Origin: Paraburkholderia phenazinium
GTDB lineage: Bacteria > Pseudomonadota > Gammaproteobacteria > Burkholderiales > Burkholderiaceae
Direction: 5' to 3'
NCBI RefSeq assembly: GCF_900100735.1
Contig: NZ_FNCJ01000002.1
Location: forward strand, 186,001-250,000
Length of the DNA: 64,000 bases
Every line of letters begins with the position of its first letter. The stretch's first letter is position 1. The notes beneath the pieces are model-generated. The model worked only from the letters and a program-made list of their open reading frames with translations, did no database searches and was not told the origin of the DNA. The position numbers and the translations under genes are program-made. This document shows positions 36,753 to 44,962 of this stretch, one piece after another.

Positions 36753-38671
36753 TCGTAGGTACAGCTGGGCATATCGATCACGGCAAGACGACCCTCGTGC
36801 GTGCGCTGACAGGTGTCGATACCGACAGGCTCAAGGAAGAAAAGGCGCGCGGTATCTCGATCGAACTCGGTTATGCGTACACGCCGCTCGCCAACGGCGA
36901 GGTGCTCGGCATGATCGATGTCCCGGGTCACGAGAAACTGGTGCATACGATGGCCGCAGGCGCATGCGGCATCGACTTCGCGCTGCTGGTGATCGCCGCC
37001 GATGACGGCGTGATGCCGCAAACGCGCGAACATCTGGCGATTTTGCAACTGCTCGGCGTGACCCATGGCGCGGTGGCGTTGACCAAAACCGACCGGGTCG
37101 ATGCGCCCCGGCTTGCCCAGGTGCGCGCGGAAATTGAAGCCTGGCTGGCGGCAACGCCACTCGCGCAGGCACCTTTGTTCGAAACTAACGCCACCCGGCC
37201 GGACGATACGGGCGTGGCGCAGTTCAAAGCGTACCTGCACGAAGTCGCGATGACGTGGCATGCGCGCCGCGATGACGGTCTGTTTCGCCTCGCGATCGAT
37301 CGTGTGTTCACGCTGGCCGGGCAAGGCACGATCGTGACGGGCACGGTGTTCGCCGGGCGCGTGAGCGTAGGCGATACGCTGCGGCTCGCGCCGGCCGCGA
37401 CGCCGGTACGCGTGCGCAGCATTCATGCGCAGAATCGCGCGGCCGAGACGGGCCATGCTGGACAGCGCTGTGCACTGAACCTCGCGGGGATCGACAAGGA
37501 CGCGATTGCGCGTGGCGACTGGATTGTCGATGAGCGGCTTGCCGAGCCGTCGGAGCGGCTCGATGTCGAACTCACGCTGTTGGCCGATGCCGGACTGACG
37601 CTGCAGCATTGGAGTCCGTTGCATGTGCATATCGGCACCCTGCACAGGGTCGCGCATGTGGCGCTGCTGGATGGCGACACCCTGTCCGCCGGGCAGGCCG
37701 CGCGCGTACAGCTCGTGTTCGATGAACCGGTATGCGCCTTGCCAGGCGATCGCTTTATTGTGCGTAATGCGCAGGCGAGCCGCACGGTCGGCGGTGGCCG
37801 GGTACTCGATCCGTTCGGTCCGGCGCGCAAACGGCGCACGCCGGAGCGGCGCGCGTGGCTCGATGCGCTGCGAGTCTGGCTGGACGAGGGCACCATCGAA
37901 CCGCTGCTCGAACAGGCGCCGCGCGGCATGCTGCGTTCGACGCTGATGCATCTGACCGGGCTGCCCGCTTCGCTATTGAGCGTGCCGGACACGACGCTGA
38001 TCGTTCCGCTGAACGGCAAGACGGCCGATGACGCGGTGATACTCCTGCGGCGTCATTGGGACCGTCTTGCAGTGCAGATCGTGAGCGTTTTGCGGCAGTT
38101 TCACGAACGTATGCCCGACGAGCAAGGCCCGGACGCTGCGCGCCTTCGGCGCATGGCGGCACCGCTCCTGGCGGAGGGCGTGTGGCGCGCGTTGATCGAC
38201 GCGCTGGTGGCAGAGGGCAGGGTGGTGAGGAGCGGTGCGTGGCTGCATTTGCCGGAGCATACGGTGTCGCTCGATGCGAGCGAAGAGGCGTTGGCCGCGA
38301 CGCTACTGCCTCTGATCGCCCAAGGCCGCTTCGATCCTCCGTGGGTGCGTGATCTGGCGAGCGCGACTCAAGCGCCGGAAGACAAGGTTCGGCAGCTCCT
38401 GCGCAAACTGGCGCGGAGAGGTGCTGTCTATCAGGTGGTGCGGGACCTGTTCTATCACCCAGATACGGTGCGCGAGCTGGCGGGTCTGGTGGCCTCGCTT
38501 GCGCTGGAACAGGGTGGGGTGCTGGGCGCGTCGGCGTTCCGCGATGCGAGTGGTTTGGGCCGCAAGCGTGCGATCCAGATTTTGGAGTTCTTCGATCGCG
38601 TTGGGTATACTCGGTTTCAACGTGATCTTCGCTTCGTGCGCGCTGATAGCCGCTTGCTTGAAGGGCTTTGA
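36749..38671 (+). CDS. selB: Selenocysteine-specific elongation factor
   Basis: A 640-residue GTPase that brings Sec-tRNA to UGA codons marked by a SECIS hairpin. G1 motif [19 protein letters not shown] at the N-terminus, switch [17 protein letters not shown] and the NKxD-like segment TKTDRVD are visible. The C-terminal half has winged-helix repeats ([18 protein letters not shown]) that bind the SECIS. The ATG overlaps the selA stop; tRNA-Sec follows 42 bp after its end. Confidence 0.97.
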   Translation: MIVGTAGHIDHGKTTLVRALTGVDTDRLKEEKARGISIELGYAYTPLANGEVLGMIDVPGHEKLVHTMAAGACGIDFALLVIAADDGVMPQTREHLAILQLLGVTHGAVALTKTDRVDAPRLAQVRAEIEAWLAATPLAQAPLFETNATRPDDTGVAQFKAYLHEVAMTWHARRDDGLFRLAIDRVFTLAGQGTIVTGTVFAGRVSVGDTLRLAPAATPVRVRSIHAQNRAAETGHAGQRCALNLAGIDKDAIARGDWIVDERLAEPSERLDVELTLLADAGLTLQHWSPLHVHIGTLHRVAHVALLDGDTLSAGQAARVQLVFDEPVCALPGDRFIVRNAQASRTVGGGRVLDPFGPARKRRTPERRAWLDALRVWLDEGTIEPLLEQAPRGMLRSTLMHLTGLPASLLSVPDTTLIVPLNGKTADDAVILLRRHWDRLAVQIVSVLRQFHERMPDEQGPDAARLRRMAAPLLAEGVWRALIDALVAEGRVVRSGAWLHLPEHTVSLDASEEALAATLLPLIAQGRFDPPWVRDLASATQAPEDKVRQLLRKLARRGAVYQVVRDLFYHPDTVRELAGLVASLALEQGGVLGASAFRDASGLGRKRAIQILEFFDRVGYTRFQRDLRFVRADSRLLEGL

Positions 38672-38713
38672 ACGCATCCTGGCTGATGCGTTGGTTGTTC
38701 ATCTTTCCATGAT

Positions 38714-38809
38714 GGAAGGCATTCGCATCCGGTGGTGCGGCTGGGCTTCAAACCCAGTAGGGGGTGTCAGACGCTCCCTGGTAGGTTCGACTCCTGCTGC
38801 CTTCCGCCA
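38714..38809 (+). tRNA. selC: tRNA-Sec (anticodon UCA)
   Basis: A 96-nt tRNA with encoded CCA. Acceptor GGAAGGCA pairs with TGCCTTCC (8 bp, a selC hallmark), discriminator G, then CCA. Anticodon stem CTGGG/CCCAG holds loop CTTCAAA with anticodon TCA. A very long variable arm (AGGGGGTGT/ACGCTCCCT) and T-arm with GGTTCGACTCC complete it. It sits right after selB. Confidence 0.95.
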
Positions 38810-38933
38810 GTCAAGGCTTCCGGGTAATTCCGATATCTTCCGCAGACATCCTCCTGGCTGCTGATTTTAGAGCGGTTTATGGGAACCCCCACTTTGCCAT
38901 CTTCGAGGCTACGAGCCGCGCTGTGTAGCTTAT

Positions 38934-39863
38934 CTATACTTGACCCGCCCACTTAGTCTGATGCGTCGTCGTCCCCGCGCCGGCAATTTCTTCAATCAGA
39001 TAATCGACGAACGAGGCTATTCGCGAAGAAACCGCTGTATTGCGATAGTACACAGCATGGATCGGCTGTCGAACATCTTTAGTCTGAGAAGCCAGGATCT
39101 GAGTAAGGCGCCCTGCTTCGCGGTCTCGGTCGGTCATAAAATCCGACAGGCAGACTATACCGACGCCTTCGAGCGCCAATTGACGAATCGTCTCGCCACT
39201 CGACGAACTAGCCACGGGTTCTATACGAAAAGACTCACCGTCGGTCCCGAACAACGGCCATACGTTGAGCGACTCCGGTTGTGTGAAACCGAGCAGGGCG
39301 TGATTGTCAAGATCAGAAACCTCGCATGGACACCCGTGCGCTTCAAGGTATTCCCGGCTCGCAAGAACACGCATGCGGCTGCTGCCAATGAGGCGACTGT
39401 GCAGCGTCGAATCCTTGAGTTGACCAATCCGGATCGCGACGTCGGTCCGACTTTCAAGCAGATCGATGATGTTGTCGTTCGTGTTCAGTTCCAGGTGAAC
39501 GTGCGGATAACGCTTGCGGAACCCTTTCACAAGCGGGGCAATCACGTGCAGCATAAAGGGCGATGCGGCATTGACCCGCAAGAGTCCCGACGGATTCTCA
39601 CGCCGTGCGACCATCTGCTCTTCAGCGTTCTCGACCGAATCGATGATGGAGCGAGCGTGTTGAAGGAAAACACGCCCTTCCTCGGTCAGCACCATCCTGC
39701 GCGTATTTCGACGCATTAACGTCGTTTTCAGCTTTTCTTCGAGACGCCCCAACGTGCGGCTCGTTGCCGACACCGTCTGCTCCAGCTGCCGGGCGGCCGC
39801 TGTCATCGACCCGGTATTGGCTACGGCGGTGAAAGCTTCCAGTTCGTCGAGGGTGATGTTCAT
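38934..39863 (-). CDS. LysR-family transcriptional regulator A
   Basis: A 309-residue LysR regulator. N-terminal helix-turn-helix (LEAFTAVANTGSMTAAARQLEQTVSATSRTLGRLEEKL) followed by the effector-binding fold, ending AVYYRNTAVSSRIASFVDYLIEE, close to the AaeR/DmlR-type subgroup. It is divergent from the winged-helix/ATPase gene at 40174 with a 310-bp space. Possible target genes are not identified; the block to 49 kb is rich in regulators. Confidence 0.9.
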   Translation of the reverse strand: MNITLDELEAFTAVANTGSMTAAARQLEQTVSATSRTLGRLEEKLKTTLMRRNTRRMVLTEEGRVFLQHARSIIDSVENAEEQMVARRENPSGLLRVNAASPFMLHVIAPLVKGFRKRYPHVHLELNTNDNIIDLLESRTDVAIRIGQLKDSTLHSRLIGSSRMRVLASREYLEAHGCPCEVSDLDNHALLGFTQPESLNVWPLFGTDGESFRIEPVASSSSGETIRQLALEGVGIVCLSDFMTDRDREAGRLTQILASQTKDVRQPIHAVYYRNTAVSSRIASFVDYLIEEIAGAGTTTHQTKWAGQV

Positions 39864-40173
39864 TGTTGATCTTTGTTCAAAAGAGATTTGTTCATGGACC
39901 CGTATCTCGACGCGTGTAAAGCGGGCACACTCGCAGCGTGGTGTTGCAAAAAAAATGATGTGGCACGCGCGGCTCTCAGACGACAGGCGCGCTCACGCTC
40001 AACAAAAAACATTCCCATTAACGTCGGGCTCGAAAGCCCACGGAATTCGGCGTTTGCCTGCTTACGCTGCGACCGGTCGTGCTTTTTCAGACCCGTGTGC
40101 CTACTGTCTGTATGCGATCAGATATTGGTGCAAACGGATACAAGGATCTGCCTCCTCAAATACGAGCAAGAAG
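39864..40173. other. Divergent promoter region between LysR A and STAND regulator 1
   Basis: Some 310 bp with no supportable gene; base composition is lower in GC than the flanking core genes. It should carry promoters for both divergent genes. No operator was recognised. Confidence 0.45.
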
Positions 40174-41982
40174 ATGACGGATTCCAATCGACGTACGAAC
40201 TCCGGTGCTGACGTGATCGAGTTGGGCCGCTTCCAAATCGATCTAGGAATTCGGGCGTTGCACCAGGGCGGCCAAATTGTACCCTTGGGATCGCGCGCCT
40301 TCGAGATTCTTGCCGTGCTCGCTTCCGCTGCCGGGCGGATCGTGACGAAGAGCGAATTGATGGACGCGGTCTGGCCGAAGACCGTGGTTGACGAATGCAA
40401 TATCCATGTTCAACTGTCCGCGCTGCGTAAAGCACTTGGTGCGGACCGCGGCCTGATCGTCACCATCCCTGGTCGCGGCTATCACCTGAATCAACGACCA
40501 CGGGCCATTCGGGGGGCAGTGGCCGACTCCCGAGCATCGCTTAAACCTGGCTTGGCGGTCCGCGACATGGAATTAACCGGTCGCGATACCGCCGTAGGTG
40601 AAATCCGCACGTTGCTCCAAACCGCGCATCTGTTGACGCTGGTGGGTGCAGGCGGGATTGGCAAGACGAGCCTCGCCAAAGAGATAGCGCGCCGCGTCGC
40701 GGACGGCTTCTCCGGAACGGTGTGTTTCGTCGAATTGGCCACCGTAAGCACTCACGATGCGGTCTTGCTCAAGATCGCAGAAGCATGCGCGCTGCGCAGT
40801 CCCGACGCGGCGATCGAGATCACGCAATTTGCTGCGGCACTTTCCAGTAAAAAGATGCTGCTGGTGCTCGACAACGCTGAGCATGTGATCGACGCGGTTG
40901 CCTGGATAGTCGACGGGCTCATAGCGGCCTGCGAGCACCTGCGTGTGCTTGTCACGAGCCGCGAACCGCTGCGTATCATGGGGGAGACGATCTACAAGGT
41001 TGAGCCACTCGATGTCCCTACCCCGGGTTCGACCGAGGACGAGATTTTGGGGTGCTCAGCAGTCCGACTTTTCTTGTTGCGCGCGAATACGCTACAACGA
41101 AGTAGGGATGTGGTCGGCGCGAATGTTCATCTTGTCGGCGAGGTCTGCCGTCGACTCGACGGCCTTCCGTTGGCGATAGAGTTGGCAGCGTCACGGGTGG
41201 AAGCGTTAGGTTTGCAGCAGGTTCATCGCTACCTGAACGACCGCTTTTCATTGCTTACGGGCGGCTACCGAACCGCGCTTCCCCGCCATCAAACCTTGCG
41301 CGCGACTTTCGACTGGAGCTTCTCCCTGCTGAATCCGGCAAGTCAGCTACTCTTCGGGCGTCTCGCGGTATTCAGCGGTGGCTTTAATTTCGAGGCGATG
41401 TGCGGGGTGGTATGCGACGAAAATTATGCTGTAGCGGACGCGATCAGCTGCATTAACGATCTGGTGGCGAAATCGCTGGTCAACGTTGAGTTCGACGGAC
41501 CAGTAAGCCTCTATCGCCTGTCCGAATCGACGCGTGCCTATGCGCTTGAAAAGCTCCTCGCCGAAGGCGAGCAGAAGCTGATCGCTGTGCGACATGCGTC
41601 TTACCTTTCTCGTTGCTGGCACCCGCAATCGACCGGCCGCCCTTCCGATCCATCCGGCCGGGAGGCGGATCTCAATGAGTGGCTGGAGAATGCACGCAGT
41701 GCTTTCGATTGGGCGTTCTCTGCGCAAGGCGATGTCCAGGTCGGCGTGGGGCTGGCCGCAAGTCTCGCAGAAGTGCTACTCGAGACGGGACTGATCGATG
41801 AATGTTGCATGCGCGCCGAGCGGGCCATTAATTCACTGAATGAATTGCGTCCGGCATCGATCGACACTCGTGCGGAAATGCGGCTGCTTGCTACGCTCGC
41901 CTCTGCATTGCCTTATGCTGGCGGGCACGTCTCGAGGCCGGTGGAACATCGCGCGACCATCAAGGCGCGGCAGTCGGCGTGA
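40174..41982 (+). CDS. Winged-helix / STAND (AP-ATPase-like) transcriptional regulator 1, apparently short
   Basis: A 602-residue protein. Residues about 15-105 form an OmpR-type winged helix (ELGRFQIDLGIRALHQGG, VWPKTVVDECNIHVQLSALRKALG, IPGRGYHL). An NB-ARC/AP-ATPase follows with Walker A GAGGIGKTS, Walker B MLLVLDNAEH, TSREPLRI and the LDGLPLAIELAASRVEALG motif. The later part has only the beginning of a helical tail, then ends abruptly after ASALPYAGG with a tail unlike the paralogue at 44963, where helical repeats continue for about 250 residues. The start at 40174 follows AAGAAG. Possible C-terminal truncation. Confidence 0.85.
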   Translation: MTDSNRRTNSGADVIELGRFQIDLGIRALHQGGQIVPLGSRAFEILAVLASAAGRIVTKSELMDAVWPKTVVDECNIHVQLSALRKALGADRGLIVTIPGRGYHLNQRPRAIRGAVADSRASLKPGLAVRDMELTGRDTAVGEIRTLLQTAHLLTLVGAGGIGKTSLAKEIARRVADGFSGTVCFVELATVSTHDAVLLKIAEACALRSPDAAIEITQFAAALSSKKMLLVLDNAEHVIDAVAWIVDGLIAACEHLRVLVTSREPLRIMGETIYKVEPLDVPTPGSTEDEILGCSAVRLFLLRANTLQRSRDVVGANVHLVGEVCRRLDGLPLAIELAASRVEALGLQQVHRYLNDRFSLLTGGYRTALPRHQTLRATFDWSFSLLNPASQLLFGRLAVFSGGFNFEAMCGVVCDENYAVADAISCINDLVAKSLVNVEFDGPVSLYRLSESTRAYALEKLLAEGEQKLIAVRHASYLSRCWHPQSTGRPSDPSGREADLNEWLENARSAFDWAFSAQGDVQVGVGLAASLAEVLLETGLIDECCMRAERAINSLNELRPASIDTRAEMRLLATLASALPYAGGHVSRPVEHRATIKARQSA

Positions 41983-42067
41983 AGCAGTCTTTCAACTGCC
42001 TCGCGACAAAGTGATGCCTCTGACCCTGTCTCGCTGGGTTTGAACTGCCGGAGATTCATCCACATTG

Positions 42068-43537
42068 TCACGCGGCCAGCAAATCCGCCGGCGCGTCAGC
42101 AATGGCCAGCTCACGGTTGGAGCGTGCGTCGGCATTCATCGAAAAATATTGCGCGTAGCGCGACGCAATACGCGACATGTCGGCTTTCTCGCGCAGCTTG
42201 TCGGCGGCGTAAGCGCGGGTGGATTCGAACAGCCGATACTTTGCTTCCGATTCGTTGAGACTGACATTGACAAGCGATTTCGCGACCAGCTCGCCTATTC
42301 CATCGATCACGTCCTCTTCCGACAGTTCCGTATCACACACGACGGCGCGCATCGACTCGAAGGTGAACGGGTTGTTGAATAGGGAGAGTCGCTGGAACAG
42401 GCATTGAGCGGTTTCGCTTAATAGCGCAAAGCTCGCATCAAAGGTGGCGCGCAACGTTCGGTGGCGCGGCATCGCGGTGCGGTAGCCGCCTGTCAGGATC
42501 GCCAGCCGGTCATCCAGTCGGCGACGCACGCCTTCGACACCCAGCGCTTCCACCCTGGCCGCGGCCAACTCGATGGCCAGCGCAATGCCGTCCAGTCTGC
42601 GGCAAATTTCGCCAATCAGACAGATTTCGCTGTAATCGGTGCGGACATTGGCCGGGAGCGAGTTCGCGCGCTGAATGAATAGGTCGACGGCGGGACTTTG
42701 CAGAATGTCTTCGTGGTCGGAATGGGTTTTCGGCAGCGCCAATGGGTCGACTTTGAAGAGCACCTCCGAACGGATGCGCAATGGCTCTCTACTCGTGACC
42801 AGCACTCGGAGCGCATTGTTTCCCGCGAGCAACGGCTCGATGATTTCCGCCACGCTGCCGACAACATGTTCTGCGTTGTCGAGGAACAGCAGTCGCGGCG
42901 TTTCAGAGAGGGCCGCCGCGAGTGCGGGGACGGTGACGCTCGCGCTGTCTACGGGGAGCTGACAGCTTTCGGCGATCGCGCGCAGCACCGCTTCTTGGGT
43001 GTTTAGCGCAGTCAACTCGACGAACGACACGAGTCCATCGAACTGGGATGCCATCTGATGCGCCACTTCAATCGCGAGACTTGTCTTGCCAACGCCACCC
43101 GTGCCGGTGAGTGTCAAAACCTGCGAGCACGCCAGGGCTTCGCACAATTGGCGGGTCGCGGTCTCCCGTCCGACTAGCGCGGCCCGACGGGCCGGCAGGG
43201 AGGGTTTCATCGTCGACATTGCCCGAGGTTGTTCCGGCGCCGAAGGGATCGGAGGCTGTGCCAATTGATACCCGCGGCCAGGTACGGTAACGATGAGGTC
43301 CCGATCTGCACCGAGTGCCTTGCGAAGGGCAGACAAGTGCACATCGATATTGCCTTCTTCGACGATGATGCCTGGCCATACTGCCTTCATCAGTTCGTCT
43401 CGTGTCACGAGGCGTCCATGTGCGGATACGATCACTGCCAGAATGTCGAAGGCGCGGGACCCGAGGCGGACATACTCGCCATCCAGCCGCAAGCGGCGCA
43501 TCCCCAGATCAATCTCGAAGCGTCCCAGTTTCATCAT
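42068..43537 (-). CDS. Winged-helix / STAND transcriptional regulator 2, lacks C-terminal repeat domain
   Basis: A 489-residue paralogue of the neighbouring regulators: winged helix (KLGRFEIDLGMRRLRLDGEYVRLGSRAFDIL, VPGRGYQL), then NB-ARC with Walker A GTGGVGKTS, LLFLDNAEHV, TSREPLRI and RLDGIALAIELAAARVEALG. It stops right after FESTRAYAADKLREK, the end of the ATPase winged region, with no TPR-like tail. It converges on regulator 1, with stop codons only about 85 bp apart. ATG at 43537 or 43534. Confidence 0.85.
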   Translation of the reverse strand: MMKLGRFEIDLGMRRLRLDGEYVRLGSRAFDILAVIVSAHGRLVTRDELMKAVWPGIIVEEGNIDVHLSALRKALGADRDLIVTVPGRGYQLAQPPIPSAPEQPRAMSTMKPSLPARRAALVGRETATRQLCEALACSQVLTLTGTGGVGKTSLAIEVAHQMASQFDGLVSFVELTALNTQEAVLRAIAESCQLPVDSASVTVPALAAALSETPRLLFLDNAEHVVGSVAEIIEPLLAGNNALRVLVTSREPLRIRSEVLFKVDPLALPKTHSDHEDILQSPAVDLFIQRANSLPANVRTDYSEICLIGEICRRLDGIALAIELAAARVEALGVEGVRRRLDDRLAILTGGYRTAMPRHRTLRATFDASFALLSETAQCLFQRLSLFNNPFTFESMRAVVCDTELSEEDVIDGIGELVAKSLVNVSLNESEAKYRLFESTRAYAADKLREKADMSRIASRYAQYFSMNADARSNRELAIADAPADLLAA

Positions 43538-43697
43538 GATGCAATGCCCCAATCAAGGAAAGTAACTACGTTCTGCGCGGCCTGGTGAGCTGCTGGCGCG
43601 TCGACCCGTTGCAGGACGGACCAGGTGCTGATGGACTTCATCGAATCAAGCGGCGATCGCATCTTTTTCTGATGACATGCAAATCGCGTTTGTGCCT

Positions 43698-44738
43698 TTA
43701 GGAAAGCACTTGGCTCGCTGCAAGTCGCAGCGACCTTTTTAACGTGGTGCACGCTTGCGTGAGCGCGGCGTCCGTGAGGAACGTGTCGGCGAGTCCCTCG
43801 AGGACGACAAAGTCATGGATCGTGCCGAGATAGCGGGTCGCGTTGACCTGAACACCGGCGCGCATCAGGTTGCGTGCGTAGGCCTCGGCGTCGTCCCGTA
43901 CCACGTCGTGTTCGGCCGTGATGATCAGGGCAGCCGGGAGGCCTTCAAGATCGGCGGTCGTAGCATGGAGGGGCATCGCCGTCTTGTCGGTCAGGCGTTC
44001 GGTGGGGAACTGCGCGCGAATGAACGATTGCAAGGCAAGGGCAGTCAATCCGGGGCCGTCAGCGTATCGGTTGTAAGAGCCAGACGTCATGTTTGCCGAC
44101 AGAATCGGGCAGAACAGAATCTGCAGCGCGACGCGCGGGCCGCGCCGCACCTTGGCCAGCAACGTGATGACGGCAGCCATATTGCCGCCAGCGCCATCGC
44201 CGGCAACGGCTATCGCCCGGCTATCGATTCCAAGCGAACTGGCATGCTCGATAACGTAGATCAACGCGGCATAGGCCTGCTCGTTCTGCGTGGGGTAACG
44301 TGCTTCCGGTGTCCGCGTGTACTCGACGAATACGACTGCCGCCTCGGCCTGCACCGCCAGCCGGCGAATCAGTCGATCATGGGTGATGCGGTCGCCCATG
44401 CTCCATCCGCCGCCGGGAAAATACACGACGGCGGGCAGCGCGGAGGAAGCGCCGAGCGGGCGCACGATGCGAACGTCGACCGAACCCGTCGGGCCGATGG
44501 GCAGCGTCAGATCTTCTGTGGTAACGGGAAACGGTTCGGAGGATTGAGCTTGCCGCGGGTCGGACTCGTCCGAAGACGCCGGACGTTGAAGAAGCAATCG
44601 ATCGGGATGTTGGCCCGCCTCTGCGACGAGATCGAGAAATTGCTGGGTCTCGGGATCCAGGACCGGGTGTGCCGACGACGGCTTCACCAGAGTCGATGTC
44701 GAGCCCTGGGATGTGCCGGTGGAAGCGGGTTGATTCAT
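43698..44738 (-). CDS. Hormone-sensitive-lipase-like alpha/beta hydrolase, probable catalytically dead homologue
   Basis: A 346-residue protein of the HSL (alpha/beta hydrolase-3) family. The fold is well preserved: VVYF...GGGW oxyanion strand at about 104-112, FVEYTRTPEARYP, AVAGD..AGGN at 178-186, ITAEHDVVRDDAEAYA with Asp278, and GTIHDFVVL with His308. Two critical residues differ: the usual HGGGW reads PGGGW (Pro108), and the nucleophile elbow GDSAG reads GDGAG (Gly182, codon GGC). Both were checked on the complementary bases. Frame and length are intact, so it is not a simple pseudogene. It may act as a ligand-binding sensor or scaffold, or be recently inactivated. It lies between regulators 2 and 3. 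Confidence 0.85.
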   Translation of the reverse strand: MNQPASTGTSQGSTSTLVKPSSAHPVLDPETQQFLDLVAEAGQHPDRLLLQRPASSDESDPRQAQSSEPFPVTTEDLTLPIGPTGSVDVRIVRPLGASSALPAVVYFPGGGWSMGDRITHDRLIRRLAVQAEAAVVFVEYTRTPEARYPTQNEQAYAALIYVIEHASSLGIDSRAIAVAGDGAGGNMAAVITLLAKVRRGPRVALQILFCPILSANMTSGSYNRYADGPGLTALALQSFIRAQFPTERLTDKTAMPLHATTADLEGLPAALIITAEHDVVRDDAEAYARNLMRAGVQVNATRYLGTIHDFVVLEGLADTFLTDAALTQACTTLKRSLRLAASQVLS

Positions 44739-44962
44739 GACGTGGGTTCCGATGAGAAGGGCCGTTGTGGATGCTCGCGATCGACACCTTGCGCTGCTCT
44801 CCGTAGAGCGTGGGTCGATCTGCCAATCACGAACACTCCGTCTGCAGCTATTCTCATGCGGACACCCGCCAAGGCGTCAGTTAAGCTTTGCTAAGAACTG
44901 TTATCAGCCCGCCAGACGGGCTTCTCCGGCCAAGTGAGCGCGCCGAGCGAGGTGGCAGGGAG

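Noticed and set aside
39754..40173. Upstream extension of STAND regulator 1 by 140 residues
   Set aside because: The extension overlaps the LysR gene and its promoter region and has no homology to the family start.
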